Origin: Streptomyces spororaveus
GTDB taxonomy: Bacteria; Actinomycetota; Actinomycetes; Streptomycetales; Streptomycetaceae
Direction of reading: 5' to 3'
DNA length: 64,000 nt
Assembly: GCF_016755875.1 (NCBI RefSeq)
Contig: NZ_BNED01000005.1
Span: 5,904,001 to 5,968,000 of the forward strand
In this document: one piece after another, positions 43,701 to 52,907 of the stretch
How positions within the stretch are numbered: the first letter of the stretch is position 1
Layout: the number at the start of each line of letters is the position of its first letter
Notes under the pieces: generated by a model
Databases searched by the model: none
Told to the model about the DNA's origin: nothing
What the model saw: only the letters and a program-made list of their open reading frames with translations
Program-made: the position numbers and the translations under genes

Positions 43701-44558
43701 CTACGGCAGGGTCAGGATCTCCGCGCCGGAGTCCGTGACCACCAGCGTGTGCTCGAACTGCGCGGTCCGCTTGCGGTCCTTCGTGACGACCGTCCAGCCG
43801 TCCTCCCACATGTCGTACTCGTGGGTGCCCAGGGTCAGCATCGGCTCGATCGTGAAGGTCATGCCGGGCTCGATGACCGTGGTGGCGTGCGGGCTGTCGT
43901 AGTGCGGGACGATCAGACCGGAGTGGAAGGACGAGTTGATGCCGTGCCCGGTGAAGTCCCGGACCACGCCGTAACCGAAGCGCTTCGCGTACGACTCGAT
44001 GACCCGGCCGATGATGTTGATCTGACGGCCCGGCTTGACGGCCTTGATGGCCCGGTTCAGCGCCTCCCGGGTGCGTTCCACCAGCAGCCGCGACTCCTCG
44101 TCCACCTCCCCGCACAGGTACGTCGCGTTGTTGTCGCCGTGCACGCCGCCGATGTACGCGGTCACGTCGAGGTTCACGATGTCGCCGTCGCGCAGGACGG
44201 TGGAATCGGGGATTCCGTGGCAGATGACCTCGTTCACGGAGGAACACAGCGACTTCGGGAAGCCCCGGTAGCCGAGCGTCGAGGGGTAGGCCCCGTGGTC
44301 GCACATGTACGCGTGGGCGACCCGGTCGAGCTCGTCGGTGGTCACCCCCGGCGCGATCAGCTTCGCGGCCTCCTCCATCGCCTGGGCGGCGATCCGGCCG
44401 GCGATGCGCATGGCCTCGATGGTCTCGGCCGTCTGCACCTCCGGTCCGGTGTACGGAGTGGGTGCGGGCTTGCCCACGTACTCGGGCCGACGGATGTTTC
44501 CGGGAACGGAACGGACGGGAGAGAGCTCGCCTGGTACGAGCAGCGACTGGCCAGACAT
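43701..44558 (-). CDS. map: Type I methionine aminopeptidase
   Basis: The product has 285 residues. The metal-binding set of the pita-bread fold is present: [53 protein letters not shown] and QFEHTLVV. An N-terminal extension of about 40 residues with a Pro-rich stretch ([19 protein letters not shown]) resembles the SH3-binding extension of actinobacterial MetAP1c. It removes the initiator Met from new proteins. Confidence 0.95.
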   Translation of the reverse strand: MSGQSLLVPGELSPVRSVPGNIRRPEYVGKPAPTPYTGPEVQTAETIEAMRIAGRIAAQAMEEAAKLIAPGVTTDELDRVAHAYMCDHGAYPSTLGYRGFPKSLCSSVNEVICHGIPDSTVLRDGDIVNLDVTAYIGGVHGDNNATYLCGEVDEESRLLVERTREALNRAIKAVKPGRQINIIGRVIESYAKRFGYGVVRDFTGHGINSSFHSGLIVPHYDSPHATTVIEPGMTFTIEPMLTLGTHEYDMWEDGWTVVTKDRKRTAQFEHTLVVTDSGAEILTLP

Positions 44559-44629
44559 GCGAGCGAGTGTATCCAGCGGGGATGGGGCAGCATGGCGGGA
44601 CGGAGCGGTACGAGAGGAGCCCGACGACG

Positions 44630-44878
44630 ATGGCCCTGTTCAAGAAGCGTCAGGTGGGCAAACCCGGCGAGTGGTACTACTGCCTGGTCCACAAGAAGGT
44701 CGAGGAAGGCCCCGACTGTCCGGCCAAGGACCGGTTCGGGCCGTACGGAACCCCGGAGGAGGCGAACCACGCCATGGAGACGGCGCAGGAACGCAACCTC
44801 GAATGGCAGAACGACCCCAAGTGGAACGACAGGACCCGCGAGGACGAAGAGGGTACGGCCGGTACGGGCGGGGCGTAG
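44630..44878 (+). CDS. Small conserved actinobacterial protein
   Basis: From an ATG behind AGAGGAG the product has 82 residues: [27 protein letters not shown], then [20 protein letters not shown] and an acidic C-terminus. The middle looks like a tiny SPOR-like fold that might bind another protein. Function is unknown. It diverges from map. Confidence 0.7.
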   Translation: MALFKKRQVGKPGEWYYCLVHKKVEEGPDCPAKDRFGPYGTPEEANHAMETAQERNLEWQNDPKWNDRTREDEEGTAGTGGA

Positions 44879-44881
44879 TCC

Positions 44882-45499
44882 CTACCAGCGGCTGGGCGGC
44901 GGCGCGGTCAGCTGATCGGCCAGCCGCGCCAGCCGGTCCCGGAACCGGCGCGGGCCCCGCTGCGCCGGCATGCCGTTCTCCCCGGCCGCCGCGCTGACCA
45001 GGTGCTGCACGGTGTCCAGATCCATCCCGTCGTCCCGGCCCGCCGCCCCTGCCGGTACCGACAGCGCGTCGTGGGCGAGGGCGCCCAGCTCCCGGTCCCC
45101 GCCGTCCAGGGACAGTACGGTCGCCCCCGCGCGCCGGGCGTCGTGGACGCGCTCCAGCAGCCCCGCACCCGGCGTCCCGGGCGCCACCACCAGCAGCGTG
45201 TGCCCGCGCCGGGCCGCCGCCAGCCGGCCCAGCCCGACCGACAGGTGCGGCGGCTCCCCGGGCCGTACGCGGTGGCGTACGAGCGTGGGCGCGAGCTCCG
45301 GCCGGCCCGACCAGGCGGCCTCGTCGACCAGGTGCGCGGCCAGATGCCAGGGCTCGTAGCCCTCGGTCCCCACCAGCAGCAGGTGACCGCCGGCCGGCAC
45401 CACGGACCGGCGCAGCGATCCGGCGAAGCGGCGCGCGGCACCCGGCCACTGCGTACCGGCGAGCACCTCGCGCAGCAGCGCGACCCTCACGGCGTCCAT
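44882..45499 (-). CDS. Conserved hypothetical protein with SIS-like fold
   Basis: The ATG at 45499, seven bases after AGGA, gives 205 residues; an ATG six codons upstream is an alternative. The pattern GGHLLLVGTEGYEPWHLAAHL, TLLVVAPGTPGAGLLERVHDARRAGATVLSLDGGDRELGALAHDALSVP resembles the alternating strand-helix order of sugar isomerase (SIS) domains. Key sugar-binding residues are not recognisable. It diverges from the F420 reductase gene. Confidence 0.6.
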   Translation of the reverse strand: MDAVRVALLREVLAGTQWPGAARRFAGSLRRSVVPAGGHLLLVGTEGYEPWHLAAHLVDEAAWSGRPELAPTLVRHRVRPGEPPHLSVGLGRLAAARRGHTLLVVAPGTPGAGLLERVHDARRAGATVLSLDGGDRELGALAHDALSVPAGAAGRDDGMDLDTVQHLVSAAAGENGMPAQRGPRRFRDRLARLADQLTAPPPSRW

Positions 45500-45548
45500 A
45501 TCGGCATCCTGCACCATGCGGACGACACGGGGGAGCGGTTCCCTCCCC

Positions 45549-45577
45549 TTCGACTGTGGGCTACCCGGCAGTACGCT
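45549..45577 (+). promoter_or_regulatory. Leaderless promoter of npdG
   Basis: TTCGAC (45549-45554) and TACGCT (45572-45577) are 17 bases apart. The ATG follows seven bases later, so transcription should start at or next to the start codon. Confidence 0.55.
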
Positions 45578-45584
45578 CGCCCCC

Positions 45585-46289
45585 ATGACTTCCTCAGACA
45601 ACACGCAGAAGCCGCCGGTCAAGGACCCGTGGGAGCTGCCGGACGTGTCCGGCCTCGTCGTCGGCGTCCTCGGCGGCACCGGTGACCAGGGCCGGGGCCT
45701 GGCCTACCGGCTCGCCAGGGCCGGCCAGAAGGTGATCATCGGCTCCCGCGCCGCGGACCGCGCGCAGACCGCGGCCGACGAGCTGGGCCTCGGCGTGGAG
45801 GGTGCGGACAACGCCGAGTGCGCGCGCCGCAGCGACATCGTCATCATCGCGGTGCCGTGGGAGGGCCACGCCAAGACCCTCGAAGCGCTGCGCGAGGACC
45901 TCGCGGGCAAGCTCGTGGTGGACTGCGTGAACCCGCTCGGCTTCGACAAGCAGGGCGCCTACGCCCTCCAGGTCGAAGAGGGCAGCGCCGCCCAGCAGGC
46001 CGCCGCCCTGCTCCCGGACTCCCGCGTCACCGCCGCCTTCCACCACCTCTCGGCCGTCCTGCTCCAGGACGAGTCGATCGACGAGATCGACACCGACGTG
46101 ATGGTCCTCGGCGAGGTCCGCGCCGACACGGACATCGTCCAGGCCCTGGCCGCCCGTATCCCGGGCATGCGGGGCGTCTTCGCGGGCCGCCTGCGCAACG
46201 CCCACCAGGTCGAGTCGCTGGTGGCCAACCTGATCTCCACCAACCGCCGCTACAAGGCCCACGCGGGCCTGCGCGTCACGGACCTCTGA
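45585..46289 (+). CDS. npdG: F420H2:NADP oxidoreductase
   Basis: The product has 234 residues. The N-terminal GVLGGTGDQGRGLAYRLARAGQKVIIGSR binds NADP (Arg after the second strand), IVIIAVPWEGHAKTL and VVDCVNPLGFD follow, and AAFHHLSAVLLQD and GRLRNAHQVESLVANLI complete the F420-dependent NADP reductase family pattern. It moves hydride between coenzyme F420 and NADP in the cytosol, supplying reduced F420 to biosynthetic enzymes. Confidence 0.9.
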   Translation: MTSSDNTQKPPVKDPWELPDVSGLVVGVLGGTGDQGRGLAYRLARAGQKVIIGSRAADRAQTAADELGLGVEGADNAECARRSDIVIIAVPWEGHAKTLEALREDLAGKLVVDCVNPLGFDKQGAYALQVEEGSAAQQAAALLPDSRVTAAFHHLSAVLLQDESIDEIDTDVMVLGEVRADTDIVQALAARIPGMRGVFAGRLRNAHQVESLVANLISTNRRYKAHAGLRVTDL

Positions 46290-46419
46290 CCCGGCCCGCA
46301 CACCGCACCCGACGTCACGTCACCCGGATGGATCGACGGCGTCCTTACGGCAGCACTGCGGGGCATGGGGGACACTGGAGGGGCTCGACCCCGTTCAGTG
46401 TTTCCGAGGAGCTCTTCCC

Positions 46420-46611
46420 ATGCCCCGCCTTGCCGTCTTCGCCATTGTCGTCTGCGCCTGTGCGGTGGTCGCGGCCGTCGTCGCCTTCGTCGAGGGCAGC
46501 TTCCTCGGGATCGTCTGGGTGCTGCTGGCCGGCCTCACGTCCAACATGGCCTGGTACTACCTGCGCAAGGCGAAGGCCGAGAAGGCCTCCGCCGCGCGCA
46601 ACGCGATCTAG
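46420..46611 (+). CDS. Small membrane protein
   Basis: The product has 63 residues from an ATG behind GAGGAG: two hydrophobic segments (about 4-22 and 27-45) and a basic tail (YYLRKAKAEKASAARNAI). Function unknown. It is convergent with the protease gene, with one base between the stops. Confidence 0.65.
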   Translation: MPRLAVFAIVVCACAVVAAVVAFVEGSFLGIVWVLLAGLTSNMAWYYLRKAKAEKASAARNAI

Positions 46612-46612
46612 G

Positions 46613-47413
46613 TCAGTCCTGCGGGGTCGGGCAGAAGCCCGACGCGTCGCGCCAGAAGGTGTACAGCTCGCGTCCGCAGGACGCCTCCGTCCCGGTCACG
46701 CCGAGGGAGTCCAGCAGGCCGTAGACCACGTCGAAGAAGAACGTGTTGACGGCCGGGACCCACAGCAGCGCGAAGACGGCGATCAGGCCGAACTGCGCCA
46801 GCGGCTCCACCTCGCGGCGCACCCGGTACGACAGCCAGGGCTCGATGACCCCGTAGCCGTCGAGGCCCGGAACCGGCAGGAAGTTCAAGATCGCCGCCGT
46901 GACCTGCAGCAGGGCGAGGAAGGCGAGCGCGAAACGGAACGCCAGCGGCACCCCGTCGAGGGCGTCCAGCCAGAACGGGGCCGTGCACACCACCGCGAAG
47001 GCCGCGTTGGTCAGCGGGCCCGCCGCCGAGATGAGGCTGTGCTTCCAGCGGCCCTGGATCCGGTTGCGCTCGATGAACACCGCGCCGCCGGGCAGGCCGA
47101 TGCCGCCCAGGATCACGAAGACCACCGGCAGCACGATGCTGAGCAGGGCGTGCGTGTATTTGAGTGGATTCAGTGTCAGATAGCCCTTTGCGCCCACCGT
47201 GAGGTCACCGCCGTGCAGGGCGGTGCGGGCGTGCGCGTACTCGTGCAGGCACAGGGAGACGATCCACGCCGACGTCACGAAGAGGAACACGGCGAGTCCG
47301 GCGCTCGCCGCGTACCCGGTCCACACCGCCCAGCCCGTGACGGCCATGATCGCGACGATGCCGACGAATACCGAACTGATCTGCCGCTCTCCGCGGCTGC
47401 CCTGATGACCCAT
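46613..47413 (-). CDS. Site-2 protease family (M50) membrane metalloprotease
   Basis: The product has 266 residues with about six membrane segments. The zinc motif is LHEYAH and the third ligand region is NFLPVPGLDGYGV, as in compact actinobacterial S2P-like proteins. It has no PDZ domain, so a role in regulated cleavage of an anti-sigma factor is not shown. It diverges from the BTAD regulator gene. Confidence 0.88.
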   Translation of the reverse strand: MGHQGSRGERQISSVFVGIVAIMAVTGWAVWTGYAASAGLAVFLFVTSAWIVSLCLHEYAHARTALHGGDLTVGAKGYLTLNPLKYTHALLSIVLPVVFVILGGIGLPGGAVFIERNRIQGRWKHSLISAAGPLTNAAFAVVCTAPFWLDALDGVPLAFRFALAFLALLQVTAAILNFLPVPGLDGYGVIEPWLSYRVRREVEPLAQFGLIAVFALLWVPAVNTFFFDVVYGLLDSLGVTGTEASCGRELYTFWRDASGFCPTPQD

Positions 47414-47487
47414 GCGGGGAAACCTATCCCGCGGGCACGGCGGAAAACGGTGCGGGTCCGGGGCCGGGTGCAGGCGACAATGGGCCG

Positions 47488-50400
47488 GTGCATTACGCGA
47501 TCCTCGGTACCGCCCAGGCCATCCACGACGACGGGACCCCCGTGGCCGTCGGCGGAGCGCGCCTGCGGGCGCTCCTGACCGCGCTCGCGCTGCGGCCGGG
47601 ACGGGTGGTGCCCACCCGGCTGCTCGTCGCCGAGGTGTGGGACGGCGACCCGCCGGCCGACGCGGTGGCCGCCCTGCAGGCGCTCGTCGCCCGGCTGCGG
47701 CGGGCGCTCGGGCACACCGCCGTGCGGTCCGCGGAGGGCGGCTACCAGCTGGCCGCCGAGCGGGAGGACGTCGACCTGTACCGCTTCGAGCGGCTGGTCC
47801 GCGACGGCGCCCGGTCACCGGACCCGGCCGACGCGGCGGCCCTGTACGAGGAGGCCCTCGCCCTGTGGCGCGGACCGGCCCTCGCCGACCTGCCGGACCC
47901 GGCCGCGGAGGCCGCGCGCTGGGAGGCCGTACGGATGGACGCGCGCCGGGGGAGGCTCGCGGCGGCCCTGGAGCTGGGCGAGGCGGAGCGGTCCCTGCCC
48001 GAGCTGACCGCGCTGTGCGCGCAGCAGCCGCTGGACGAGCCGCTGCACATCCTGCGCATCAAGGCCCTGCGCGCCTCGGGGCGCACGGCGGAGGCGCTGG
48101 CCGCCTACGACACCGTCCGCCGGGAGCTGGCCGACCGGCTGGGCGCGGACCCGGGGCCGGAGCTGCGGGCCCTCCACGCCGAACTGCTGACCCCGGCCGG
48201 GCGGCCGCCGGCCGCCGCCGCGGCCGTCGCCGAAAGGTCCCCGGCCGCCGAAAGGTCCCCGGCCGCCGACGCGTCCCCGGCCGCCCCCGTCGAAGCCGCC
48301 CCCGCGGCCGCCCCCGTCCCGGCCGCCTCCGCCGGCAATCTGCGGGCGCGCCTGACCACCTTCGTCGGTCGCGAGGACGACATCCGCGTCATCGGGGAGG
48401 ACCTCGCGCGGGCCCGCCTCGTCACGCTCCTCGGGCCCGGCGGCGCGGGCAAGACGCGGCTGTCCCAGGAGGCCGCCGAGGCCCAGGACGAGAGCGCCTG
48501 GCCCGACGGGGTGTGGCTCGTCGAACTCGCCCCCATCGACGGGCCCGGAGACCCGGAGGACCTCGCCGAGGCCACCCTCGCCGCGCTCGGGGCCCGGGAG
48601 ACCAAGCTGCGCGGCGCTGCCGCCGAGGAGCTGCGGGCCCTCACCGAACGCGCCGGGGACGACCCCCTCGACCGGCTCGCCGAGCACTGCGCACGCCGCC
48701 GGCTCCTGCTGCTGCTCGACAACTGCGAGCACGTCGTCGGCGCGGCCGCCGCCCTCGCGGAGCGGCTCCTGACGCACTGCCCCGGCGTACGGATCCTGGC
48801 CACCAGCCGTGAACCCCTCGGCGTCCCGGGGGAGTCCCTGCGCCCGGTGGAACCGCTGCCCGACCCCATCGCGCTGCGGCTGCTCGGCGACCGCGGGGCC
48901 GCGGCCCGCGCCGGGTTCACCGTCGAGGAGGACCCGACCGCCGCCGCCGAGATCTGCCGCCGCCTCGACGGGCTGCCGCTGGCCCTCGAACTGGCCGCCG
49001 CCCGCCTGCGGCTGCTCTCCCTGCGCCAGATCGCCGACCGCCTCGACGACCGTTTCCGGCTTCTGACCAGCGGCGCCCGTACGGTCCTGCCCCGCCAGCA
49101 GACCCTGCGCGCCGTGGTCGACTGGTCCTGGGACCTGCTCGACGAGGCCGAACGCACCGTCCTGCGCCGCCTGTCCGTCTTCGCCGGCGGCTGCGACCTC
49201 GCCGCCGCCGAGGACGTCTGCGCCGACCCCGGCGACCCCGCCCGCTACGACGCCGCCGACCTCCTCGGCTCCCTCGTCGACAAGTCCCTCGTCGTGGCCA
49301 CCCCCGGACGCAACGGTTCCGGCATGCGCTACCGCCTCCTGGAGACGGTCGGCGAGTACGCCGCCGAGCGCCTCGCCGAGGCCGCCGGCGACCGCGAGGC
49401 CACCGAGCACCGCCACCTCGTCCACTACCGCGAACTCGCCCGCACCACCGAGCCCCTGCTGCGCGGCCACGGCCAGCGGGCGGCCACCGACCGGCTCGCC
49501 GACGAGTACGAGAACCTGCGTACCGCCCTGCGCCGGGCCATCGCCGTCCGCGACGCCGACGAAGCGCTGTGCCTGGTCCACTCGCTCGGCTGGTACTGGC
49601 ACATGCACGACCTGCGCTCCGAGTCCCGGCACTGGGCCGAGGCCACCGCCACCCTGGGCTCCAACCCCTTCGAGCCGCCCTGGGTCCCCGCCGAGCCCGT
49701 CCACGAACGGCTCGTCGACACGCCGCCGCCCTACTCCGGCGAAACGCTCGCCGAGGGCTGGCGCGCCCTGCACCTGGTCCTGCTGGCCTCCCGCGACCAG
49801 ACCAACGAGACCTGGAACACCCCCTCGGTCCGCGCCCTCATCGACGGGGTCCTCGCCACCTACCGGCCGGGACTCCCGCAGACCTGCCGGACCCCCGCCT
49901 CCCTGTGGATCTACGCCGTCATGATCGCGGGCGACCCCGGACTGCTCCAGAGGGTCGTCGACGCGAGCGTCGCGACCGCCCGCGAGCTCGGCTACCGCTG
50001 GGAGCTGGCCTCCGCGCTCCAGCTGCGCGCCAACATCCTCGCCAACCGGGCCGACTGGGCCGGGGACGCCTCGCGCGACGCCGACGAGAGCCTCGCGCTC
50101 TTCCGCGAGCTCGGGGATGCCTGGGGCTGCGCCGAGGCACTGGCCGCCCGCGCCGAGGCCCGGGAGAAGCGCGGCGAGTTCACGGCGGCCACCCGCGACT
50201 ACCGTGAGGCGGTCGCCTACGCCGAACGCCTCGGCGCGATGGCCCAGGTGACCGTGCTGCGCGTACGGATGGCCGGGACGCTGGCCGAGGACGGCCGGAT
50301 CGAGGAGGCCGAGTCGATCCTCACGGAGATCACCGCCAAGGCCCAGCGGTACGGCAACGAGGCCATGCCCGCCGCCCGGATGTTCCTCGCGGGCGTCCTC

Positions 50401-50871
50401 GGGCGCACGGGACGGATCTCCGAGGCACGCGACCAGCTGCAGCTCCTGCGGGACGAGTTCGCCTTCGGCGCGTTCGCCATCTTCGACGGCTTCCTGCTCG
50501 GCACGATGGCCTGGCTGGACAACCGGCAGGGGCTGTACGAGGAGGCCCTCGCCCGGCTGCGCCAGGCCATGGACACCGCCATGGACCCGATGGCGCGGAT
50601 GGTGGCCCCGCAGATGCCGGCGGTCTACATGATGTCCGCGGCGCTCTCGCTGGTCTCGCTCGGCGGCCCGCGCCGGGAGTACGACGCGGCCCGGCTGCTG
50701 GGCGCCTACCGGGCGCTGCTGCCGCCCGGGCACTTCCCGGTGACGATGGAGCGCGAGGACCACGCCCGGGCGCAGGAGCTGGCCCGGGCGGCACTGGGCG
50801 ACGCCGCCTACGAGAAGGCGTACGCCGAAGGCGGTGGCCTCTCCCCGGAGGAGGCCACCGCCCTCATCTGA
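47488..50871 (+). CDS. BTAD (AfsR/SARP) family regulator with ATPase and tetratricopeptide-like domains
   Basis: The product has 1127 residues from a GTG. Residues 1-90 form an OmpR-type winged helix (GGARLRALLTALALRPGRVVPTRLLVAEVW) and about 95-240 the bacterial transcriptional activation domain. An Ala/Pro linker encoded by an 18-base tandem repeat leads to an NB-ARC-type ATPase with Walker A GPGGAGKT (316-323), Walker B LLLLLDNCEH and TSREPLGVPGE. The C-terminal 450 residues are helical repeats. Relatives activate secondary-metabolite or transporter genes. The adjacent drrAB-type operon has a heptamer array expected for such a regulator. Confidence 0.9.
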   Translation: MHYAILGTAQAIHDDGTPVAVGGARLRALLTALALRPGRVVPTRLLVAEVWDGDPPADAVAALQALVARLRRALGHTAVRSAEGGYQLAAEREDVDLYRFERLVRDGARSPDPADAAALYEEALALWRGPALADLPDPAAEAARWEAVRMDARRGRLAAALELGEAERSLPELTALCAQQPLDEPLHILRIKALRASGRTAEALAAYDTVRRELADRLGADPGPELRALHAELLTPAGRPPAAAAAVAERSPAAERSPAADASPAAPVEAAPAAAPVPAASAGNLRARLTTFVGREDDIRVIGEDLARARLVTLLGPGGAGKTRLSQEAAEAQDESAWPDGVWLVELAPIDGPGDPEDLAEATLAALGARETKLRGAAAEELRALTERAGDDPLDRLAEHCARRRLLLLLDNCEHVVGAAAALAERLLTHCPGVRILATSREPLGVPGESLRPVEPLPDPIALRLLGDRGAAARAGFTVEEDPTAAAEICRRLDGLPLALELAAARLRLLSLRQIADRLDDRFRLLTSGARTVLPRQQTLRAVVDWSWDLLDEAERTVLRRLSVFAGGCDLAAAEDVCADPGDPARYDAADLLGSLVDKSLVVATPGRNGSGMRYRLLETVGEYAAERLAEAAGDREATEHRHLVHYRELARTTEPLLRGHGQRAATDRLADEYENLRTALRRAIAVRDADEALCLVHSLGWYWHMHDLRSESRHWAEATATLGSNPFEPPWVPAEPVHERLVDTPPPYSGETLAEGWRALHLVLLASRDQTNETWNTPSVRALIDGVLATYRPGLPQTCRTPASLWIYAVMIAGDPGLLQRVVDASVATARELGYRWELASALQLRANILANRADWAGDASRDADESLALFRELGDAWGCAEALAARAEAREKRGEFTAATRDYREAVAYAERLGAMAQVTVLRVRMAGTLAEDGRIEEAESILTEITAKAQRYGNEAMPAARMFLAGVLGRTGRISEARDQLQLLRDEFAFGAFAIFDGFLLGTMAWLDNRQGLYEEALARLRQAMDTAMDPMARMVAPQMPAVYMMSAALSLVSLGGPRREYDAARLLGAYRALLPPGHFPVTMEREDHARAQELARAALGDAAYEKAYAEGGGLSPEEATALI
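48224..48285 (+). repeat. 18-base tandem repeat in the BTAD regulator linker
   Basis: Units of 18 bases encoding AERSPA are repeated twice with a third, altered unit (ADASPA). They lie in the Ala/Pro linker between the activation domain and the ATPase and could change its length. Confidence 0.6.
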
Positions 50872-50927
50872 CCCGGCCCCCGGCCGGTGTCCGTCCGGGA
50901 CGCGATCCGAACGGATCGGTCCGCGGG

Positions 50928-51779
50928 TCAGGTCTTCTGGCGGAACTTCCGCACCGCGAGCGGCATGGTGACCGCCGTGATGGCCAGCGACCAGATCAGC
51001 GTCATCCACACCGAGTCGCCGACCGGGGTGCCGTTGATCAGCGAGCGGGCCGCGTCGGCCAGGTTCGACAGCGGGTTGTAGTCCGTGAAGGACTGCAGCC
51101 AGCCCGGCATCGTGGTCGGCGGGGCGAAGATCGAGCTGCCGAACTGCAGCGGCATCAGGACCATCATCGCCATGCCCTGGACGGCCTGCGGGGTCTTCAT
51201 GGTGAGACCGAGCAGGACGAAGATCCACATCAGTGAGGCGCCGAAGACGGCCGACAGACCGATGGAGAGGAACAGCCCCAGCACCGGGCCCTTGATCGAC
51301 AGACCGAGCAGGAAGCCCACCGCGAGCAGGATCGCGATGGCGACCATCATCCGGCCGAGCTCGACCAGGATCTTGGCGATGAGCACCGACGACCGGGCGA
51401 TCGGCATGGACCGGAACCGGTCCATCACGCCCTTCTTGAAGTCGTCGTTGACCCCGGTGCCGACACCCATGGCGATGTTCATGCCCATCATGGCCATGAG
51501 ACCCGGGACCACGTAGTTGACGTAGTCCGACTGGTTGCCCTTGCCGGAGATCGCGCCGCCGAAGACGAACACGAACAGCAGCGTGAAGATGATCGGCATG
51601 AACACGACGTCGAACATCGACTCGGGATCCTGCTTGATCTGCAGGGCGTTGCGGCGCACCAGGGCGCCGATGTGCCGCAGGTTGCCGCGCAGACCGATCC
51701 GGCCCTCGCCGTGCGTGTCGGCCACCGGGGCCGGACCGGGCGCCGTGGGCGCGGGCTTCGTCGTGGTTACGGTGCTCAT
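50928..51779 (-). CDS. DrrB-type ABC-2 drug exporter permease
   Basis: The product has 283 residues with six membrane segments after a 45-residue polar N-terminus. MFDVVFMPIIFTLLFVFVFGG, YVVPGLMAMMGMNIAMGVG and the DDFKKGVMDRFRSMPIARSSVL segment are typical of DrrB-like daunorubicin-resistance permeases. It overlaps the ATPase gene by ATGA. The pair exports a hydrophobic compound, possibly an antibiotic. Confidence 0.9.
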   Translation of the reverse strand: MSTVTTTKPAPTAPGPAPVADTHGEGRIGLRGNLRHIGALVRRNALQIKQDPESMFDVVFMPIIFTLLFVFVFGGAISGKGNQSDYVNYVVPGLMAMMGMNIAMGVGTGVNDDFKKGVMDRFRSMPIARSSVLIAKILVELGRMMVAIAILLAVGFLLGLSIKGPVLGLFLSIGLSAVFGASLMWIFVLLGLTMKTPQAVQGMAMMVLMPLQFGSSIFAPPTTMPGWLQSFTDYNPLSNLADAARSLINGTPVGDSVWMTLIWSLAITAVTMPLAVRKFRQKT

Positions 51780-52789
51780 GCCGCGACCTCCTCGGTCTTC
51801 TCGGTGGGGACGGAGTCCTCGACGAGCGTGGGCTTCTGGCCGGTGATGGCCAGGAACACCTCGTCGAGGCTGGGCAGGTAGGTGCCGAGGTCGGCGATCG
51901 CGTACCCGCGGGTGGCCAGCAGGCCGACGACGGCCGTCAGCTGCTCGTCGCTCAGGATCGGGACCAGCAGGACGCCCTCGTCCGGTACGGCCTGGCTGCC
52001 GGCCACGCCGTCCAGTCCGGCCTCGGCCAGCGCGCGGGCCATGCCCGGCAGGTCCGAGGCGGCCACGGGGCGGATCTTCAGGGTGCGGCCGCCGACGCGC
52101 GCCTTCAGCTCGTCGACCTTGCCGTTGGCGATGACCTTGCCGCGGTCGATGACCGTCAGCTCGCTGGCGAGCTGCTCGGCCTCCTCCATGTACTGGGTGG
52201 TGAGGAGCACGGTGGCGCCCTCGGCGACCAGGCGCTGGACCTCGTCCCACACCTCGTTGCGGGTGCGGGGGTCGAGACCGGTGGTCGGCTCGTCCAGGTA
52301 GAGCACGGCCGGGTTGCCGATCAGGGAGGCGGCGAGGTCGAGCCGGCGGCGCATACCGCCGGAGTAGTTCATGACGGCCTTCTTGGCCGCCTCGGTCAGG
52401 GAGAACCGCTCCAGCATCTCGTCCGCGCGACGGCGGGCGTCCTTGCGGGAGAGGTCGAGCAGCCGCCCGATCATGTAGAGGTTCTCCCAGCCGGAGAGCT
52501 TCTCGTCGACCGAGGCGTACTGGCCGGTGAGGCCGATCGTGCGGCGCAGCTGCCGCGGCTGGCGGACCACGTCGTAGCCCGCGACGACCGCGGTGCCGGA
52601 GTCCGGGACGATCAGGGTGGAGAGGCAGCGGACCAGCGTCGTCTTGCCGGCGCCGTTGGGGCCGAGGACCCCGAGGACCGTGCCCTCCCGGACATCCAGG
52701 TCGACACCGTCGAGGGCCTTGGTCTCGCCGTAGTGCTTGACCAGCCCCCGTACCTCCACGGCGTTGGGCTTGTTGTCGTTTCGCGTCAT
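51776..52789 (-). CDS. DrrA-type ABC drug exporter ATPase
   Basis: The product has 337 residues. Walker A GPNGAGKTT, the signature YSGGMRRRLDLAASLIG, Walker B VLYLDEPTTGLD and the switch in TTQYMEEAEQL are all present. The 100-residue C-terminal extension ending in LPSLDEVFLAITGQ is the DrrA-type regulatory region. The start codon follows AAGGG with only one base between, and no ribosome site precedes it, so translation may be leaderless. A SARP-like repeat array lies 22-72 bases upstream. Confidence 0.92.
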   Translation of the reverse strand: MTRNDNKPNAVEVRGLVKHYGETKALDGVDLDVREGTVLGVLGPNGAGKTTLVRCLSTLIVPDSGTAVVAGYDVVRQPRQLRRTIGLTGQYASVDEKLSGWENLYMIGRLLDLSRKDARRRADEMLERFSLTEAAKKAVMNYSGGMRRRLDLAASLIGNPAVLYLDEPTTGLDPRTRNEVWDEVQRLVAEGATVLLTTQYMEEAEQLASELTVIDRGKVIANGKVDELKARVGGRTLKIRPVAASDLPGMARALAEAGLDGVAGSQAVPDEGVLLVPILSDEQLTAVVGLLATRGYAIADLGTYLPSLDEVFLAITGQKPTLVEDSVPTEKTEEVAA

Positions 52790-52810
52790 GCCCTTATGGG
52801 AGCAGGCACC

Positions 52811-52861
52811 ACTGACAAAGCACCGACAGCCGACCGACAAACATACGACAGACGTACGACA
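52811..52861 (-). promoter_or_regulatory. Five-heptamer direct-repeat array (SARP-type operator) before drrAB
   Basis: On the minus strand TGTCGTA, TGTCGTA, TGTCGGT, TGTCGGT and TGTCAGT start at positions 52861, 52850, 52839, 52828 and 52817, exactly 11 bases apart with 4-base spacers. One-turn periodic heptamers overlapping the -35 region are the known binding architecture of SARP/BTAD regulators. A large BTAD regulator gene is convergent with this operon. Confidence 0.75.
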
Positions 52862-52888
52862 GCCCGCCGACACGAGGTCGGCGGGCTG
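52860..52888 (-). terminator. Hairpin terminator of panB
   Basis: CAGCCCGCCGAC and GTCGGCGGGCTG pair perfectly around ACGAG, 19 bases after the panB stop. It separates panB from the exporter promoter. Confidence 0.75.
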
Positions 52889-52907
52889 CCCGAGCGGTCG
52901 TGCGCGA

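Noticed and set aside
43701..47413. Site-2 protease and map region as a sigma-factor proteolysis locus
   Set aside because: No sigma or anti-sigma gene is adjacent and the protease lacks a PDZ domain, so the link is not supported.
47488..50871. STAND/NLR-type antiphage defence protein
   Set aside because: The N-terminus is a winged helix plus BTAD, marking a SARP-family regulator, and the neighbourhood has no defence genes.
52811..52861. CRISPR-like array
   Set aside because: Units are 7 bases with 4-base spacers and lie in a promoter; this is a regulator-binding array, not CRISPR.
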